64,000 nt of DNA from an uncultured Candidatus Saccharibacteria bacterium (GCA_946406315.1 CAMJKD010000001.1:1-64000); one strand, 5' to 3'; shown: positions 26,101 to 34,961, numbered from the stretch's first letter. A program made the numbers and translations. Notes: a model not told the origin generated them from the sequence alone.

Positions 26101-27863
26101 TTGACCTTTACGATAAAACCTCTAATAAGCTTGTTCGCTCTACTGCGACTGATACTGATGGCAAATATAGCTTCGCCGAGCTCTCGCTCGATGCTGATTC
26201 GTACTACGTTACTGTTACCAATAAGTATCCGATTAATAGTACTAATGTATCTTATCTCTTCACTACAAAGGGCGCTACGTCAAGTACCGGTGCATATAAT
26301 ACAGACAACCAAGCCGAAGGTAGCAAGACTACTACCCCTGTTCATACTACTGCATACATTGGTCCTATTTCGCCGAGCCAAACCACAGGAGAGGCTACTT
26401 ACAATATTGGTCTAGTAGAATACGTTGCAAATGAGACGTATACTGGTAAGGTTAGCTTTGATGATCAAGATAATGCCTATACTACTCGCCCTAGCACCGT
26501 AACTATCACGGCTACCGCCACGGACGGTGCGACCCAAAATATTGCCGTGAATATCTTAGGTAATGATACTACCTGGTCTAAAGATCTCCCCAAATACAAC
26601 AGCAGGGGCGAGAAGCAGACGTGGTCTTTTACTATACCGGATCAAACTGGTTACATTAAGACCGACGAAACCAAAGATGATGGCTACACCTACAATACTA
26701 CCTATAAGTTAAAGGAGGTTACCCTAACTACTCATCACTACAAAGAAGGGACTACGGATAAGTTAGCTGATGACGTAATTACTACTCTTTACTGGAATCA
26801 AGATTATACTGCTGCTAAAGCTGTTCTTGCTGATTACGATTACGTTTCGAGTACTGGTGATGCTATTTCTGATAAAGTTGCCAAAGATAGTCTTACTGTT
26901 AATCATTATTACAGACTGCGTACTAGTAGCATTACTACCCATTACTATATTAAGGACACTACTACTAAGATTGCCGACGATGTCGTAGAAACCAAGAACT
27001 ATACCGAGAATTACGAAACTCATCCATTAGCTACTATCCCAGCTGCTTACCAGAACTACGAATTAGTTTCTGATCAGCCAGAGGGCTATAAGGGCATTGT
27101 TTCCAGGCCAAGTATTGAAGTTATCTATTACTACCAAAAGAAAGATGCAAAGCTTAGCTCGGAGATTAAATTTACTGCTCCAGAAACCATCGATAACAAG
27201 AAGGCTAATGTAGATTACGAACTAGGCTATACTGCAAATATTAAAGACTACATTGGTCCAACTAAAGTAACTATTACTCTTAAACTTCCATATGCTCTAG
27301 ACGAAGAAAACTCCGAGTTAGACGGTGCAACCTACGATGCTGAGACCAAGACTCTTACTTGGGTAGCCACTAAAAACCATAACAGTTACATAGATGGGGA
27401 AGAGCTGGTCATTGCCCATCAAGTGTCCCTCATTTATGACGGTGCGAGTGCTAATGATTTACTCCTTGCTACTGCTGAAGTTACCGTTGAATTGGATGGC
27501 AAAGACAATGATGCTGCAGATAGTGCTGAAACCCAAATTAAGACTCCAGCCAGAATTGTCTATCGCTTTGTAGACGAAAATGGTCAGGAAGTGAGAGAGG
27601 GGAAAGAGGAAGATGGCTTCGTGGGAGATAAGAGTACCTTTACTCCACCGGAAATCCCAGATTATAAGCTTGTTGAGGCTGCTACTTCAGTCCCAGAGTT
27701 TAGCGAAGAAGTCCAAGTTATTACTTACCGTTACGAAAAACTTCCGAATCCAATAAACCCTAAGACTTTCGATAACAATCTAGCAATATACTTTATTCTA
27801 AGTGGGGCATTAGTTGCGATGCTCGGATGCGTTGGATATGGAATGAATAAGCGTAAAGTTTAG
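23145..27863 (+). CDS. Large cell-wall-type adhesin with SdrD-B, Cna-B and MucBP domains and NPKTFDN signal
   Basis: A 1,572-residue surface protein starting TTG 23145 or ATG 23148 after SD GGAGGG. It has a signal helix (about 16-40), a long unrecognised ectodomain (40-950), an SdrD B-like domain (GQLFVDANENGKKDADE, about 958-1060), a Cna-B domain (about 1095-1170), MucBP-like units (THHYKEGTTDKLADDV and THYYIKDTTTKIADDV, about 1190-1330), another beta domain and a final MucBP unit (about 1468-1540). The C-terminus is NPKTFDN, a hydrophobic helix and NKRKV, the NPxTxDN form used by class B-like sortases. It probably mediates attachment to host surfaces. G/C strand skew flips at about 25190, suggesting a mosaic gene. 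Confidence 0.88.
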   Translation: MMRTIRRNMLKRQRRVFLAVFSLILVATLSYIVVINPLFSYAESQYMTAAIVDDDGTVDFSPGIDGAVADMSFSNDGDWSVKTNVYDLKITLNNLPIGEKKLETIVSAGMVWIDDGASDENLRAQLDSEKYENGIQKTELAHEPILNYTFPNSGSRTYYLAEGVTAVTFNLKIGVDTLIDLDSVTDAFLANLYINDVKGESAHLSVSAPQGRNPGGRFNKTSQHIYVKSGETHQSYENYYRLIYYTLIKGRRGVKRLVKESKITMTVDDPAMKIVLTTNSSNTVYSIDNSRADEGVYVITRTPSVATEDGAALPYAVVIPEDAEPGKIYTVTSTGDTVSYQVEGVSDRVPFANRQVVQYEVLPNEEDVTIGWGSKDPSNVGSAHDTRYNSTVYADGYSQGMLGVGYINNRGSEDSAPKRMRMEFDTSVLGVMGVGLACEPRKNVSTVHVETKSGVSKDVELNKRCNNTGYLANITYSDFGLERYDYISKIEYNVGVVPAGTQLTYDSSSMIGFAYVGKLLRDDVSGEAKIEVFNQDNAEVTTGIATITTAKTKVGSIDIANIPSTQVVNAGDSLNFAATIKPWAAGPIYNTTVRNPIIYIRQEVKDAMGNFLPISSLKITTGSGRGGEDITHLFGQITYEDTETARVYKIDGRNVTNGKAGLFAVYIGEDGKWHGSVGFNISWSINTNITTPDQQYNIANLIFAQDPDTTSNMNSHSHRGDPFNLSGSSKNTVYPSTADYYQIRGWTSIGVENAGKHTSSDGWLTWSEGSNPITIGSSEGSLADMKATMINNSGVEVAGPTTIYFPIPKKDQNWSSLSYENKAFEFSTALTGAISNSDNEHFEIAYGKNVTPTDSGTDLDNEASKFTTDTTGWTNADWEAVNCIKITASNIPANQPGTVDSYDFIYKLKVTDAANASDGALDTWRPIYFQQLTNSAGDVFAGWYKGSYVSIKLADGKISGQLFVDANENGKKDADEQELKEAGWQLDLYDKTSNKLVRSTATDTDGKYSFAELSLDADSYYVTVTNKYPINSTNVSYLFTTKGATSSTGAYNTDNQAEGSKTTTPVHTTAYIGPISPSQTTGEATYNIGLVEYVANETYTGKVSFDDQDNAYTTRPSTVTITATATDGATQNIAVNILGNDTTWSKDLPKYNSRGEKQTWSFTIPDQTGYIKTDETKDDGYTYNTTYKLKEVTLTTHHYKEGTTDKLADDVITTLYWNQDYTAAKAVLADYDYVSSTGDAISDKVAKDSLTVNHYYRLRTSSITTHYYIKDTTTKIADDVVETKNYTENYETHPLATIPAAYQNYELVSDQPEGYKGIVSRPSIEVIYYYQKKDAKLSSEIKFTAPETIDNKKANVDYELGYTANIKDYIGPTKVTITLKLPYALDEENSELDGATYDAETKTLTWVATKNHNSYIDGEELVIAHQVSLIYDGASANDLLLATAEVTVELDGKDNDAADSAETQIKTPARIVYRFVDENGQEVREGKEEDGFVGDKSTFTPPEIPDYKLVEAATSVPEFSEEVQVITYRYEKLPNPINPKTFDNNLAIYFILSGALVAMLGCVGYGMNKRKV

Positions 27864-27877
27864 TACTAACTGAAAGA

Positions 27878-27905
27878 AATAGCCCCCCATTAGCGGGGCT
27901 ATTTT
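27878..27905 (+). terminator. Rho-independent terminator after adhesin
   Basis: AATAGCCCC pairs perfectly with GGGGCTATT, followed by TTT. Confidence 0.85.
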
Positions 27906-27916
27906 CGTGCGAATAT

Positions 27917-27944
27917 GGTATGAAGCTTGTGGTATGAAGCTTGT
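27917..27944 (+). repeat. Tandem duplication of 14 bp
   Basis: GGTATGAAGCTTGT occurs twice head to tail. Likely replication slippage; it lies upstream of copy 3. Confidence 0.7.
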
Positions 27945-28050
27945 GCTTTTTACGCATATGCATTATTGTAGTATTAGTACCATTTGATGGGGTACTTAGT
28001 GTGTGTAGTTATTTACTTTATTTATTACTGCGAGAGATTGGAGTTAATTA

Positions 28051-31000
28051 GTGTCTGGTGGAATATTTTCCAGAAAACGCTTAACGCAGGTAGATAGGAT
28101 TCGGAAAAATATTCGTATTTTTGCAGTGCTCATTTTGGGCGCTATTTTAAGTTGTATTGTTTTTAAGTCCTTTGCTGAAATTATCGATGATGTCCGTGTT
28201 GATGTCGATGCAGATCTTACCTATTACTTAAACGTCAAAGAAGACGGTATTGATGCTACTGGCATAGAATCTAGTGATGCCCAAATTGCCAATGTACTTG
28301 GTGGTAGGGTAAATGTGACAGACAAAATCCCAGAAGGTCTAGTATTCCAAGGTTTCGTTACTACTTCTGATGGTACAATCGGTGCCGTATCCCGTGCAGA
28401 TAACTCTATCCAATGTCCAGGTAAAGTCATTGACGATACTAATGAAGAAACTGTAGATACTGGTACTTGGAATAATGACCATACAGAATACTACTACCAT
28501 GGTCTTCACTACAATGCTAATACTCGTACCGTTAGCTTTTCCGCTGAGAAGATTAAAGCTGGCTGCCAATTAACAGTAGGCATTATTACTAAAACCCCAG
28601 CCACCATAGATGATCCAAATACTACTCCCATTGAAACTCGTCGAGACTTCTACAACACTGCTTTTGCTGCCGAACGAGGACTAACTGCTACTTCCAATAC
28701 TGTTCATGCCTTTATTGGTAATTCTAGCGCTACGCTATATGACGTTACTTATGCATATGAAGGAAACATTCCAGCTGGTGCGCCAACTACTCCTAGTGAA
28801 GAATCTTACGCCCAAGATTCCACGGTGCCAGTAAATGCTAATCCAGTACTCGAGGGCTATACTTTCTCCGGCTGGACTACGACTGATGCTACCGTAACGG
28901 ACGGAACTTTCCCAATGCCAAATCGCAATGTCCGTCTAGTAGGTCTTTGGACGAAGAATCCAGAAGGTACTAAATATAACGTTACCTATGTCGTTAATGG
29001 CGAAAAGCCAACAGACTTCATGCCGCCAGTTCAGAAACAATATGAAGCAGGCGTTAGTGTGCCATTAGATTCTACGGAAAAAGATGCTAATATAGATGGC
29101 TATAGATTCTCTGGTTGGAGCACATCTGATGCTACATTATCTGAAACTGGCTTCATTATGCCAAGTCAAGACGTAACTATTGTTGGTAGCTTTGAAAGAA
29201 TCTCATATAAAGTCTGCTATGCCTTTGAGGGCGCTATTATCCCAGCAGGTGCAAGCGTTCCACCATGCGAAGATCATTATCCAGGTGATACGGTTACAAC
29301 AGCCGCTAATCCAGTAGCAGCAGGTTATGACTTCCTAGGCTGGTATAAGAATGCAACCTTCACCATGCCAGAAGAAAACGTTGCTATCTATGGTGAATGG
29401 GCAGAAACTCTTGGTACTTTCACGCCACAGATAAGCAAAAGTCTAGTTGATGCCCAGACAGAATACATCTACGGCGAAACCGTAAAGTTCAAGATTACCG
29501 TTCATAATCCAGAGTCCTTTGCTATTTCGGATGTTTACCTACAAGAAGAATTAGACGGTGTAGTCTTTGTAGCTCCTGCCGATGATTCCTATACAGTTAA
29601 GACTAATACGATCGCGGTAATTCCAAGCATCCCAGCTAATTCTAGCGTAGATGTCTATGCCGAATACAAGGTAACAGAAAACCGAACTCAAACACTCACT
29701 AACATTGTAGAGCTAACTGGTGCTCTAGCAGATAACCATACTTTAGATACTAGCCAAGAATACAAAGCAACCATAGATTTCAACACCGTTCCCGAACCAG
29801 TACCGCTTACAGGTATTATCTTTAATGCTTTACCGTATATTGGTTTAATTGTATTAGGAATTAGCATTATCTTCATACTCATCATATCTTCTTGTAAAAC
29901 ACATATACTTAGCAGAGCATTTGAACGCGTTAATAGAATTAATCCACGTGTTGTATTTAAGTGTACGCTCCCATGCTTTGCTGTTATTGGCATTCTAATT
30001 GGCGCTACAGTAGTTAAGAATGTTGCAGCAGGGCATTATACCGAAGTTATTAAGTCTATAGAACTTACTTCACAGCATACTAGCTACACGAACAATGAAC
30101 CAGGCTCCTGGAATGTAACGAAGAGTGCAAAATGGATTAGGCAAGGCAAGGCAAGAATTACCTTTGATGTAGATACAGTAGCCAAAGTAGCCGCATATAC
30201 AGATATTGTAATGGTACTAGATAACTCTGGCTCTATGAGTGGAGATAAAATAGCCCAAGTTAAGCATGATGCAACTGAACTTATCGAAAGTGTCCTCTCT
30301 GATTCTAATAACCGTATTGGTTTAGTGAGCTTTAATACTACCGCGACTAAACTCAGTAATCTCACTTCAGATAAAACTACACTTATAGATTTAGTAAATG
30401 GATTAGACACGCCAGGTAATACCAACTACTACAGCGGTTTCCTTAAAGCCGAAGAAATACTTGAAGGTTACCAAAAACAAAACGACAGAGAACTAATCTT
30501 ACTATTTCTCACTGACGGTTATCCAAATAAACAAACCCCAAATGAAATCTCTGAATACCAAGCCTTAAAAGCTAAGTATCCATATATGACCATTAATGGT
30601 ATTCAGTATGAAATGGGCGATGAAGTACTAGACCCTATTAAACAAATCTCAGATAAGCAATTCATTGCAAATATGGACTCATTAAATAACGTATTATTTG
30701 AAGCTTCAATTTCACCATATACCTATGAGAATTTTACCCTGACCGATTACATCGATGACGAATACTGGGATGTAGATAGTGTAGATGAAATTGAAGCCTC
30801 CATTGGCGAAGCAAACCTCACCCATGAAGGCGCAGTGCCAGTTGTGACTTGGGTAATGAATGAGACATTGTTATCTGGTCGCTCGGCTAGGTTAACCATA
30901 GACGTTGCATTAAAGAATGCGGATGCAATTGAAGAGAATACATATTTATCGACCAACAATCACGAAACAGTCCAAAGCCAATTGTTGGAAACGCCAGACG

Positions 31001-32934
31001 AAAATATCACAAGTGAACTCACCCCAGTCCTAAAGTCCAGCTACGAAGTAACATATGAACCGAACTTGCCGAGCGGCTGCAGTTCATACGAAGACACTCT
31101 ACTAGCAGCGCAGAACTATCTACCAATGGCTATAGTGCAAAAGTCTAGTAGTATGCTTACTTGCGATGGCTACAACTTTGTGGGGTGGGATATTGCCGAA
31201 GGCGATCCTAAACCAATTAACGATGATTACTTCAAGATAATTGACGAAGATGTAGTTTTGTGCGCCATCTGGTCTAAAGTCTCCATCTCCAAGAGCATGG
31301 ATGGGGAAGTAAAGGAAGAGATAGCGGCGGTTCTAAATACTGGACGGAACATAAACGTGGCACTTAAAAAGCTTTCTGGCCAAACCAGTGCAAACTATAA
31401 TACTGATAACACCACTATTACAGCCGTAAAGCCTGCTTCTACTATGTCTTCTGCGCAACAAGCAAGCGCTTCCGTGATTTCTGTAGCCGATTCGCCAGTA
31501 CCAATTTATGCCTGGTTTGATAATACCGATGGCATCATCTATATCTATTCTGAGGCAGATAAGATTAAGGCAGGCACTGACCTGAGTGATTCATTCTATA
31601 ACTTTAAGAACCTGAACGATATCTCTGCGCTTTCTAGCTGGGATACTTCGAGTGTTACTACTATGAGCTCTATGTTCTCTGGCGCCTCCAGCCTCACAAA
31701 TATAGACGCGCTTTCTGGTTGGGATACTTCGAGTGTTACTAGTATGAAACAGATGTTCTTCGTCGCCTCTAGCCTCACAAACATCGATGGTGCGGCTGGT
31801 TGGGATACTTCAAGTGTTACTACTATGAGCTCTATGTTCTCCTACGCCTCCAGCCTCACGAATATAGACGCGCTTTCTGGTTGGGATACTTCGAGTGTTA
31901 CTACTATGAGCTCTATGTTCTACTACGCCTCTAGCCTTGCAAATATAGACGCTCTTACCGATTGGGACACTTCGAGTGTTATTGATATGCAGCAAATGTT
32001 CTACTACGCCACCAGCCTTACGGACATCGACGGAGCATCTGGTTGGGATACTTCGAAAGTAACCTATATGAGGTCTATGTTCCAAGGCGCCTCCAGCCTT
32101 ACAAATATAGACGGCGCGTCTAATTGGGATACTTCGAGTGTTACTGACATGAGATCTATGTTCTATGGCGCCTCCAGTTTGACTAATATAGATGGCGCTT
32201 CTAATTGGGATACTTCGAGTGTTACTGCTATGGACTCTATGTTTAGTAGAGCCTACAGCCTCATGGACATTGATGCGCTTAGCGATTGGAATACTTCAAA
32301 AGTGACCTACATGAGCTCTATGTTCTCTGTCGCCTCTAGTCTGACAAATATAGATGGCGCATCCGACTGGGATACTTCAAGCGTTACTAATATGGGCTAT
32401 ATGTTTAGTGAAGCCTCTAATCTTACAGATATAGATGGTGCAGCTGGTTGGGATACTTCGAGTGTTACCACTATGCGGTTTATGTTCTACGGTGCCACTA
32501 GTCTTGCAAATATAGATGGCGCATCCGGTTGGGATACTTCGAAAGTTACTTATATGCAGGGTATGTTCAGTGGCGCCTCTAGTCTTGCTAATATAGATGG
32601 TGCAGCCGATTGGAATACTTCGAGTGCTACTACTATGGTGTCTATGTTCAATGGTGCTTCCAGCCTCACGAACATAGATGGCGCTTCTGGTTGGGATACT
32701 TCAAGTGTTACCGCTATGAGCTCTATGTTCAGCGACGCCTCTAGCCTCACGAACATAGATGGCGCATCTGGTTGGAATACGTCTAAAGTATCCAATATGT
32801 CTAATATGTTCAATGGCTGCAGTGGTATTACCTCATTAAATCCAATCTTTAATTGGGACACATCAAGCCTTAAGTATAAAAGCGGTACGTTTGATAATAT
32901 TCCAGCATCCGTAACGCGTCCAGGGTGGTATTAG
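28051..32934 (+). CDS. vWA / BspA-repeat surface protein, copy 3 (complete)
   Basis: A 1,627-residue paralogue of copy 2 with the same architecture: signal anchor, InlB-like units, DUF11-like domain, LTG plus membrane helix, basic loop, second membrane helix, vWA domain (DNSGS, here with a two-residue deletion just before it and a NTNYYSG variant), InlB-like unit and 16 BspA-type units (about 31635-32900). The first 665 nt differ from copy 2 by only two silent changes; the loop between the helices (SCKTHILSRAFERVNR) and the repeats differ more. GTG start with SD TTGGAG as in copy 2. The upstream region shares only a short TAGTATTAGTACCATTTG block with copy 2. Confidence 0.9.
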   Translation: MSGGIFSRKRLTQVDRIRKNIRIFAVLILGAILSCIVFKSFAEIIDDVRVDVDADLTYYLNVKEDGIDATGIESSDAQIANVLGGRVNVTDKIPEGLVFQGFVTTSDGTIGAVSRADNSIQCPGKVIDDTNEETVDTGTWNNDHTEYYYHGLHYNANTRTVSFSAEKIKAGCQLTVGIITKTPATIDDPNTTPIETRRDFYNTAFAAERGLTATSNTVHAFIGNSSATLYDVTYAYEGNIPAGAPTTPSEESYAQDSTVPVNANPVLEGYTFSGWTTTDATVTDGTFPMPNRNVRLVGLWTKNPEGTKYNVTYVVNGEKPTDFMPPVQKQYEAGVSVPLDSTEKDANIDGYRFSGWSTSDATLSETGFIMPSQDVTIVGSFERISYKVCYAFEGAIIPAGASVPPCEDHYPGDTVTTAANPVAAGYDFLGWYKNATFTMPEENVAIYGEWAETLGTFTPQISKSLVDAQTEYIYGETVKFKITVHNPESFAISDVYLQEELDGVVFVAPADDSYTVKTNTIAVIPSIPANSSVDVYAEYKVTENRTQTLTNIVELTGALADNHTLDTSQEYKATIDFNTVPEPVPLTGIIFNALPYIGLIVLGISIIFILIISSCKTHILSRAFERVNRINPRVVFKCTLPCFAVIGILIGATVVKNVAAGHYTEVIKSIELTSQHTSYTNNEPGSWNVTKSAKWIRQGKARITFDVDTVAKVAAYTDIVMVLDNSGSMSGDKIAQVKHDATELIESVLSDSNNRIGLVSFNTTATKLSNLTSDKTTLIDLVNGLDTPGNTNYYSGFLKAEEILEGYQKQNDRELILLFLTDGYPNKQTPNEISEYQALKAKYPYMTINGIQYEMGDEVLDPIKQISDKQFIANMDSLNNVLFEASISPYTYENFTLTDYIDDEYWDVDSVDEIEASIGEANLTHEGAVPVVTWVMNETLLSGRSARLTIDVALKNADAIEENTYLSTNNHETVQSQLLETPDENITSELTPVLKSSYEVTYEPNLPSGCSSYEDTLLAAQNYLPMAIVQKSSSMLTCDGYNFVGWDIAEGDPKPINDDYFKIIDEDVVLCAIWSKVSISKSMDGEVKEEIAAVLNTGRNINVALKKLSGQTSANYNTDNTTITAVKPASTMSSAQQASASVISVADSPVPIYAWFDNTDGIIYIYSEADKIKAGTDLSDSFYNFKNLNDISALSSWDTSSVTTMSSMFSGASSLTNIDALSGWDTSSVTSMKQMFFVASSLTNIDGAAGWDTSSVTTMSSMFSYASSLTNIDALSGWDTSSVTTMSSMFYYASSLANIDALTDWDTSSVIDMQQMFYYATSLTDIDGASGWDTSKVTYMRSMFQGASSLTNIDGASNWDTSSVTDMRSMFYGASSLTNIDGASNWDTSSVTAMDSMFSRAYSLMDIDALSDWNTSKVTYMSSMFSVASSLTNIDGASDWDTSSVTNMGYMFSEASNLTDIDGAAGWDTSSVTTMRFMFYGATSLANIDGASGWDTSKVTYMQGMFSGASSLANIDGAADWNTSSATTMVSMFNGASSLTNIDGASGWDTSSVTAMSSMFSDASSLTNIDGASGWNTSKVSNMSNMFNGCSGITSLNPIFNWDTSSLKYKSGTFDNIPASVTRPGWY
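31635..32900 (+). repeat. 16 tandem BspA-type units in copy 3
   Basis: Units of 27 residues (81 bp) as in the other copies, ending in a cap with SLNPIFNWDTSSL. Confidence 0.85.
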
Positions 32935-33238
32935 GAGATCGATTCCTTATCTCAAACGTTCCCCCTTGCATTAACCTTAAGGATGCGTGCAATATGTTGG
33001 GGGGGTGACTATACTACCAACCACTGTCTCCTATCTTTTATTACTCCAATCGTTATACGCTATTGATGTGCTTAGCAACTGGAATACTTCGCAAGTTGCC
33101 GATATGTTCTTCATGTTCTTCAATTGCTCTTATATAACGTCTCTCCAACCGATTTTTGATTGGGATGTCTCAAGCTTAACGAGTAAGGATAATATCTTTA
33201 ATAGTATTCCGACGTCTGTTGAGCGTCCAGGGTGGTGA
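32935..33238 (+). pseudogene. BspA-repeat tail remnant after copy 3
   Basis: Aligns with 4374-4681 behind copy 1 but is better preserved: 33059-33238 is one open frame encoding a repeat unit (LSNWNTSQVADMFFMF), SLQPIFDWDVSSL and the RPGW cap before TGA. No start codon or SD belongs to it. Copies 1 and 3 thus share a duplicated 3' flank that copy 2 lacks. Confidence 0.75.
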
Positions 33239-33257
33239 TTCTAATTACTGCGCCCGC

Positions 33258-33287
33258 TTGTCAAACAGGGGTGAGGTGTGTTATAAT
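33258..33287 (+). promoter_or_regulatory. Promoter of the rpsF operon
   Basis: TTGTCA and TATAAT are 18 bp apart with an extended TG. The leader (33295-33359) contains AGCAAGAG pairing perfectly with CTCTTGCT, a possible r-protein control hairpin, and then SD AAAGGAG. Confidence 0.65.
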
Positions 33288-33359
33288 ATGGCTAATATTA
33301 GCTCAGCAAGAGGCTAGTTAAGAAATAATGCGCTCTTGCTTTAACCAAAGGAGTGTTCT

Positions 33360-33710
33360 ATGCGAGAATACGAATTAACCGTGCTCGTTCATCCGGATTT
33401 GGAGATGAATCTTGAGCCGGCGACCGACAAAGTCAAGGCTTTGATTGAGGGCAATGGTGGTAAAATCACCAAAGAAGCCAATGAAGGCAAGAAGAAGCTT
33501 GCTTATCAGATTAAAGGTCAAGATTTTGCGGTATATTACTATTACGAATTGGAACTTCCGGCAGCTGCTCCAGCGAAGATTTCATCGGTGCTTAATATTA
33601 CCGACGAAGTTATCCGCTATCTGCTAGTAGCCAAGGATCCACGTCGTGAGAAGATGTTGGCAAAACGCCAAGAACGCAAAGTTCAAGAAGAATCAAAAGA
33701 GGAGGAATAG
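33360..33710 (+). CDS. rpsF: 30S ribosomal protein S6 (bS6)
   Basis: A 116-residue bS6: it opens with MREYELTVLVHPD, carries NGGKITKEANEGKKKLAYQIKG and the YYYYELELP strand, and ends with a charged tail. S6 binds S18 on the 30S platform, and rpsR lies two genes downstream with ssb between them, the standard bacterial order. SD AAAGGAG supports the start. The gene begins the run rpsF-ssb-rpsR-efp-miaA. Confidence 0.97.
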   Translation: MREYELTVLVHPDLEMNLEPATDKVKALIEGNGGKITKEANEGKKKLAYQIKGQDFAVYYYYELELPAAAPAKISSVLNITDEVIRYLLVAKDPRREKMLAKRQERKVQEESKEEE

Positions 33711-33713
33711 GAT

Positions 33714-34166
33714 ATGGCGCGGGGATTTAGCAAAGCAATTATTGTAGGTAATATGACGCGTGACCCAGAATTACGCACGACACCGAGTGGTGCGCAAGTC
33801 TGTGGTTTTACGGTGGCAGTGAATCGTAATTACAGAGACGGTTCAGGCGATAATAAAGAACAAGTTTCGTTTATAGATTGCTCGGCTTGGGGGAGATCTG
33901 GTGAAATTATCGCGCAATATGCTAAGAAAGGTAGCGGAATTTTGGTTTCTGGACGCATCGAACAGCGTAGCTGGGAAGATAAGGAAGGTCAAAAACGCTC
34001 CCGGGTCGAGATTGTTGTGGAAGATTTTAACTTTATTGGTGGTGGTAATAGTGATGGTGGCAACTATTCTGGTGGCAATAAGAATAACGCCAGCAGTGAC
34101 ACTCAAGATGTTGCGCCGGATGATATTTCCGATGAACCAATCGATCTCAGCGAGATTCCATTTTAA
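33714..34166 (+). CDS. ssb: Single-stranded DNA-binding protein
   Basis: A 150-residue SSB with the OB fold (MARGFSKAIIVGNMTRDPELR; FIDCSAWGRSGEIIAQYAKKG; LVSGRIEQRSW), a Gly/Asn/Ser-rich linker (about 107-130) and the acidic C-terminal tip ending DLSEIPF that recruits partner proteins. It coats single-stranded DNA in replication and repair. It lies 3 nt after rpsF, before rpsR. Confidence 0.97.
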   Translation: MARGFSKAIIVGNMTRDPELRTTPSGAQVCGFTVAVNRNYRDGSGDNKEQVSFIDCSAWGRSGEIIAQYAKKGSGILVSGRIEQRSWEDKEGQKRSRVEIVVEDFNFIGGGNSDGGNYSGGNKNNASSDTQDVAPDDISDEPIDLSEIPF

Positions 34167-34184
34167 TAGATAAGAAAGGATAAG

Positions 34185-34382
34185 ATGAAGAGATATAAGA
34201 ATGATCCAAATATGTACTTCGATTACCGCGATGTGAAGACTTTGCAACGCTATGTCGATGCATATGGTCGCATTGAACCAATCGCTAAGACTGGTTTGTC
34301 TGCAAAGCAACAGCGTCAGCTCGCCGTAGCTGTAAAGCGTGCGCGCCATTTAGCATTAATGCCATTTGTTGCTAGTGCGTAA
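34185..34382 (+). CDS. rpsR: 30S ribosomal protein S18 (bS18)
   Basis: A 65-residue bS18, short but complete, with [43 protein letters not shown]-type core and LMPF near the end. It forms a heterodimer with S6 in the 30S subunit. SD AAAGGA lies just before the ATG. Confidence 0.96.
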   Translation: MKRYKNDPNMYFDYRDVKTLQRYVDAYGRIEPIAKTGLSAKQQRQLAVAVKRARHLALMPFVASA

Positions 34383-34400
34383 TTCTGGAGGTTCCTAGGT

Positions 34401-34961
34401 ATGTATGGACCAACGGATTTGAAGAAAAACACCTTGATTACTCTTGATGGCCAGCCATATAAAGTAGTTGAATATGGGCAAAAAGTTATGGGTCGCGGTG
34501 GTAGCATTGTAAACGTAAAGGTAAAAAACCTTGTTACGGGTGCAACTTTGCCGAAGACTTTTAAGGGGCAGGAAAAGATTGAACCAGCAGAAGTAACGAA
34601 CCAAACCGTCCAATATCTCTATAATGACGGTGAAAAATTTTATTTCATGAATCCGGAGACTTTTAATCAGTATGAGTTAGCAGCCGATATGGTTGGTGAC
34701 TCGAAAGATTTCATGAAAGAGGGAGAAAACTTCGATATTCAGTTTTATAACGATAACCCGATTAACTTAGTATTGCCAAAGAACGTATGGCTTGAGGTTA
34801 CTTATACGGAAAGCGTAGTGAAGGGTGACACGACTTCTTCTGTACAGAAGGATGCGAAGCTTGAGACAGGCGTCGAGGTTAAAGTGCCGGCTTTTATTAA
34901 AACTGGTGATGTGATTTCTGTTGATACGGAGACTTACGCTTACCGTGAGCGTCAAAAATAA
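34401..34961 (+). CDS. efp: Elongation factor P
   Basis: A 186-residue, three-domain EF-P. It relieves ribosome stalling at consecutive prolines. Domain I has the loop KVMGRGGS, so the tip residue that is lysine in E. coli (PGKG) is Arg32 here; arginine at this position is the type rhamnosylated by EarP in some proteobacteria, but no modifying enzyme is in the window. The C-terminal domain ends with the usual TGDVISVDTETYAYRERQ. SD TGGAGG precedes the ATG. The gene end overlaps the proposed miaA start. Confidence 0.95.
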   Translation: MYGPTDLKKNTLITLDGQPYKVVEYGQKVMGRGGSIVNVKVKNLVTGATLPKTFKGQEKIEPAEVTNQTVQYLYNDGEKFYFMNPETFNQYELAADMVGDSKDFMKEGENFDIQFYNDNPINLVLPKNVWLEVTYTESVVKGDTTSSVQKDAKLETGVEVKVPAFIKTGDVISVDTETYAYRERQK

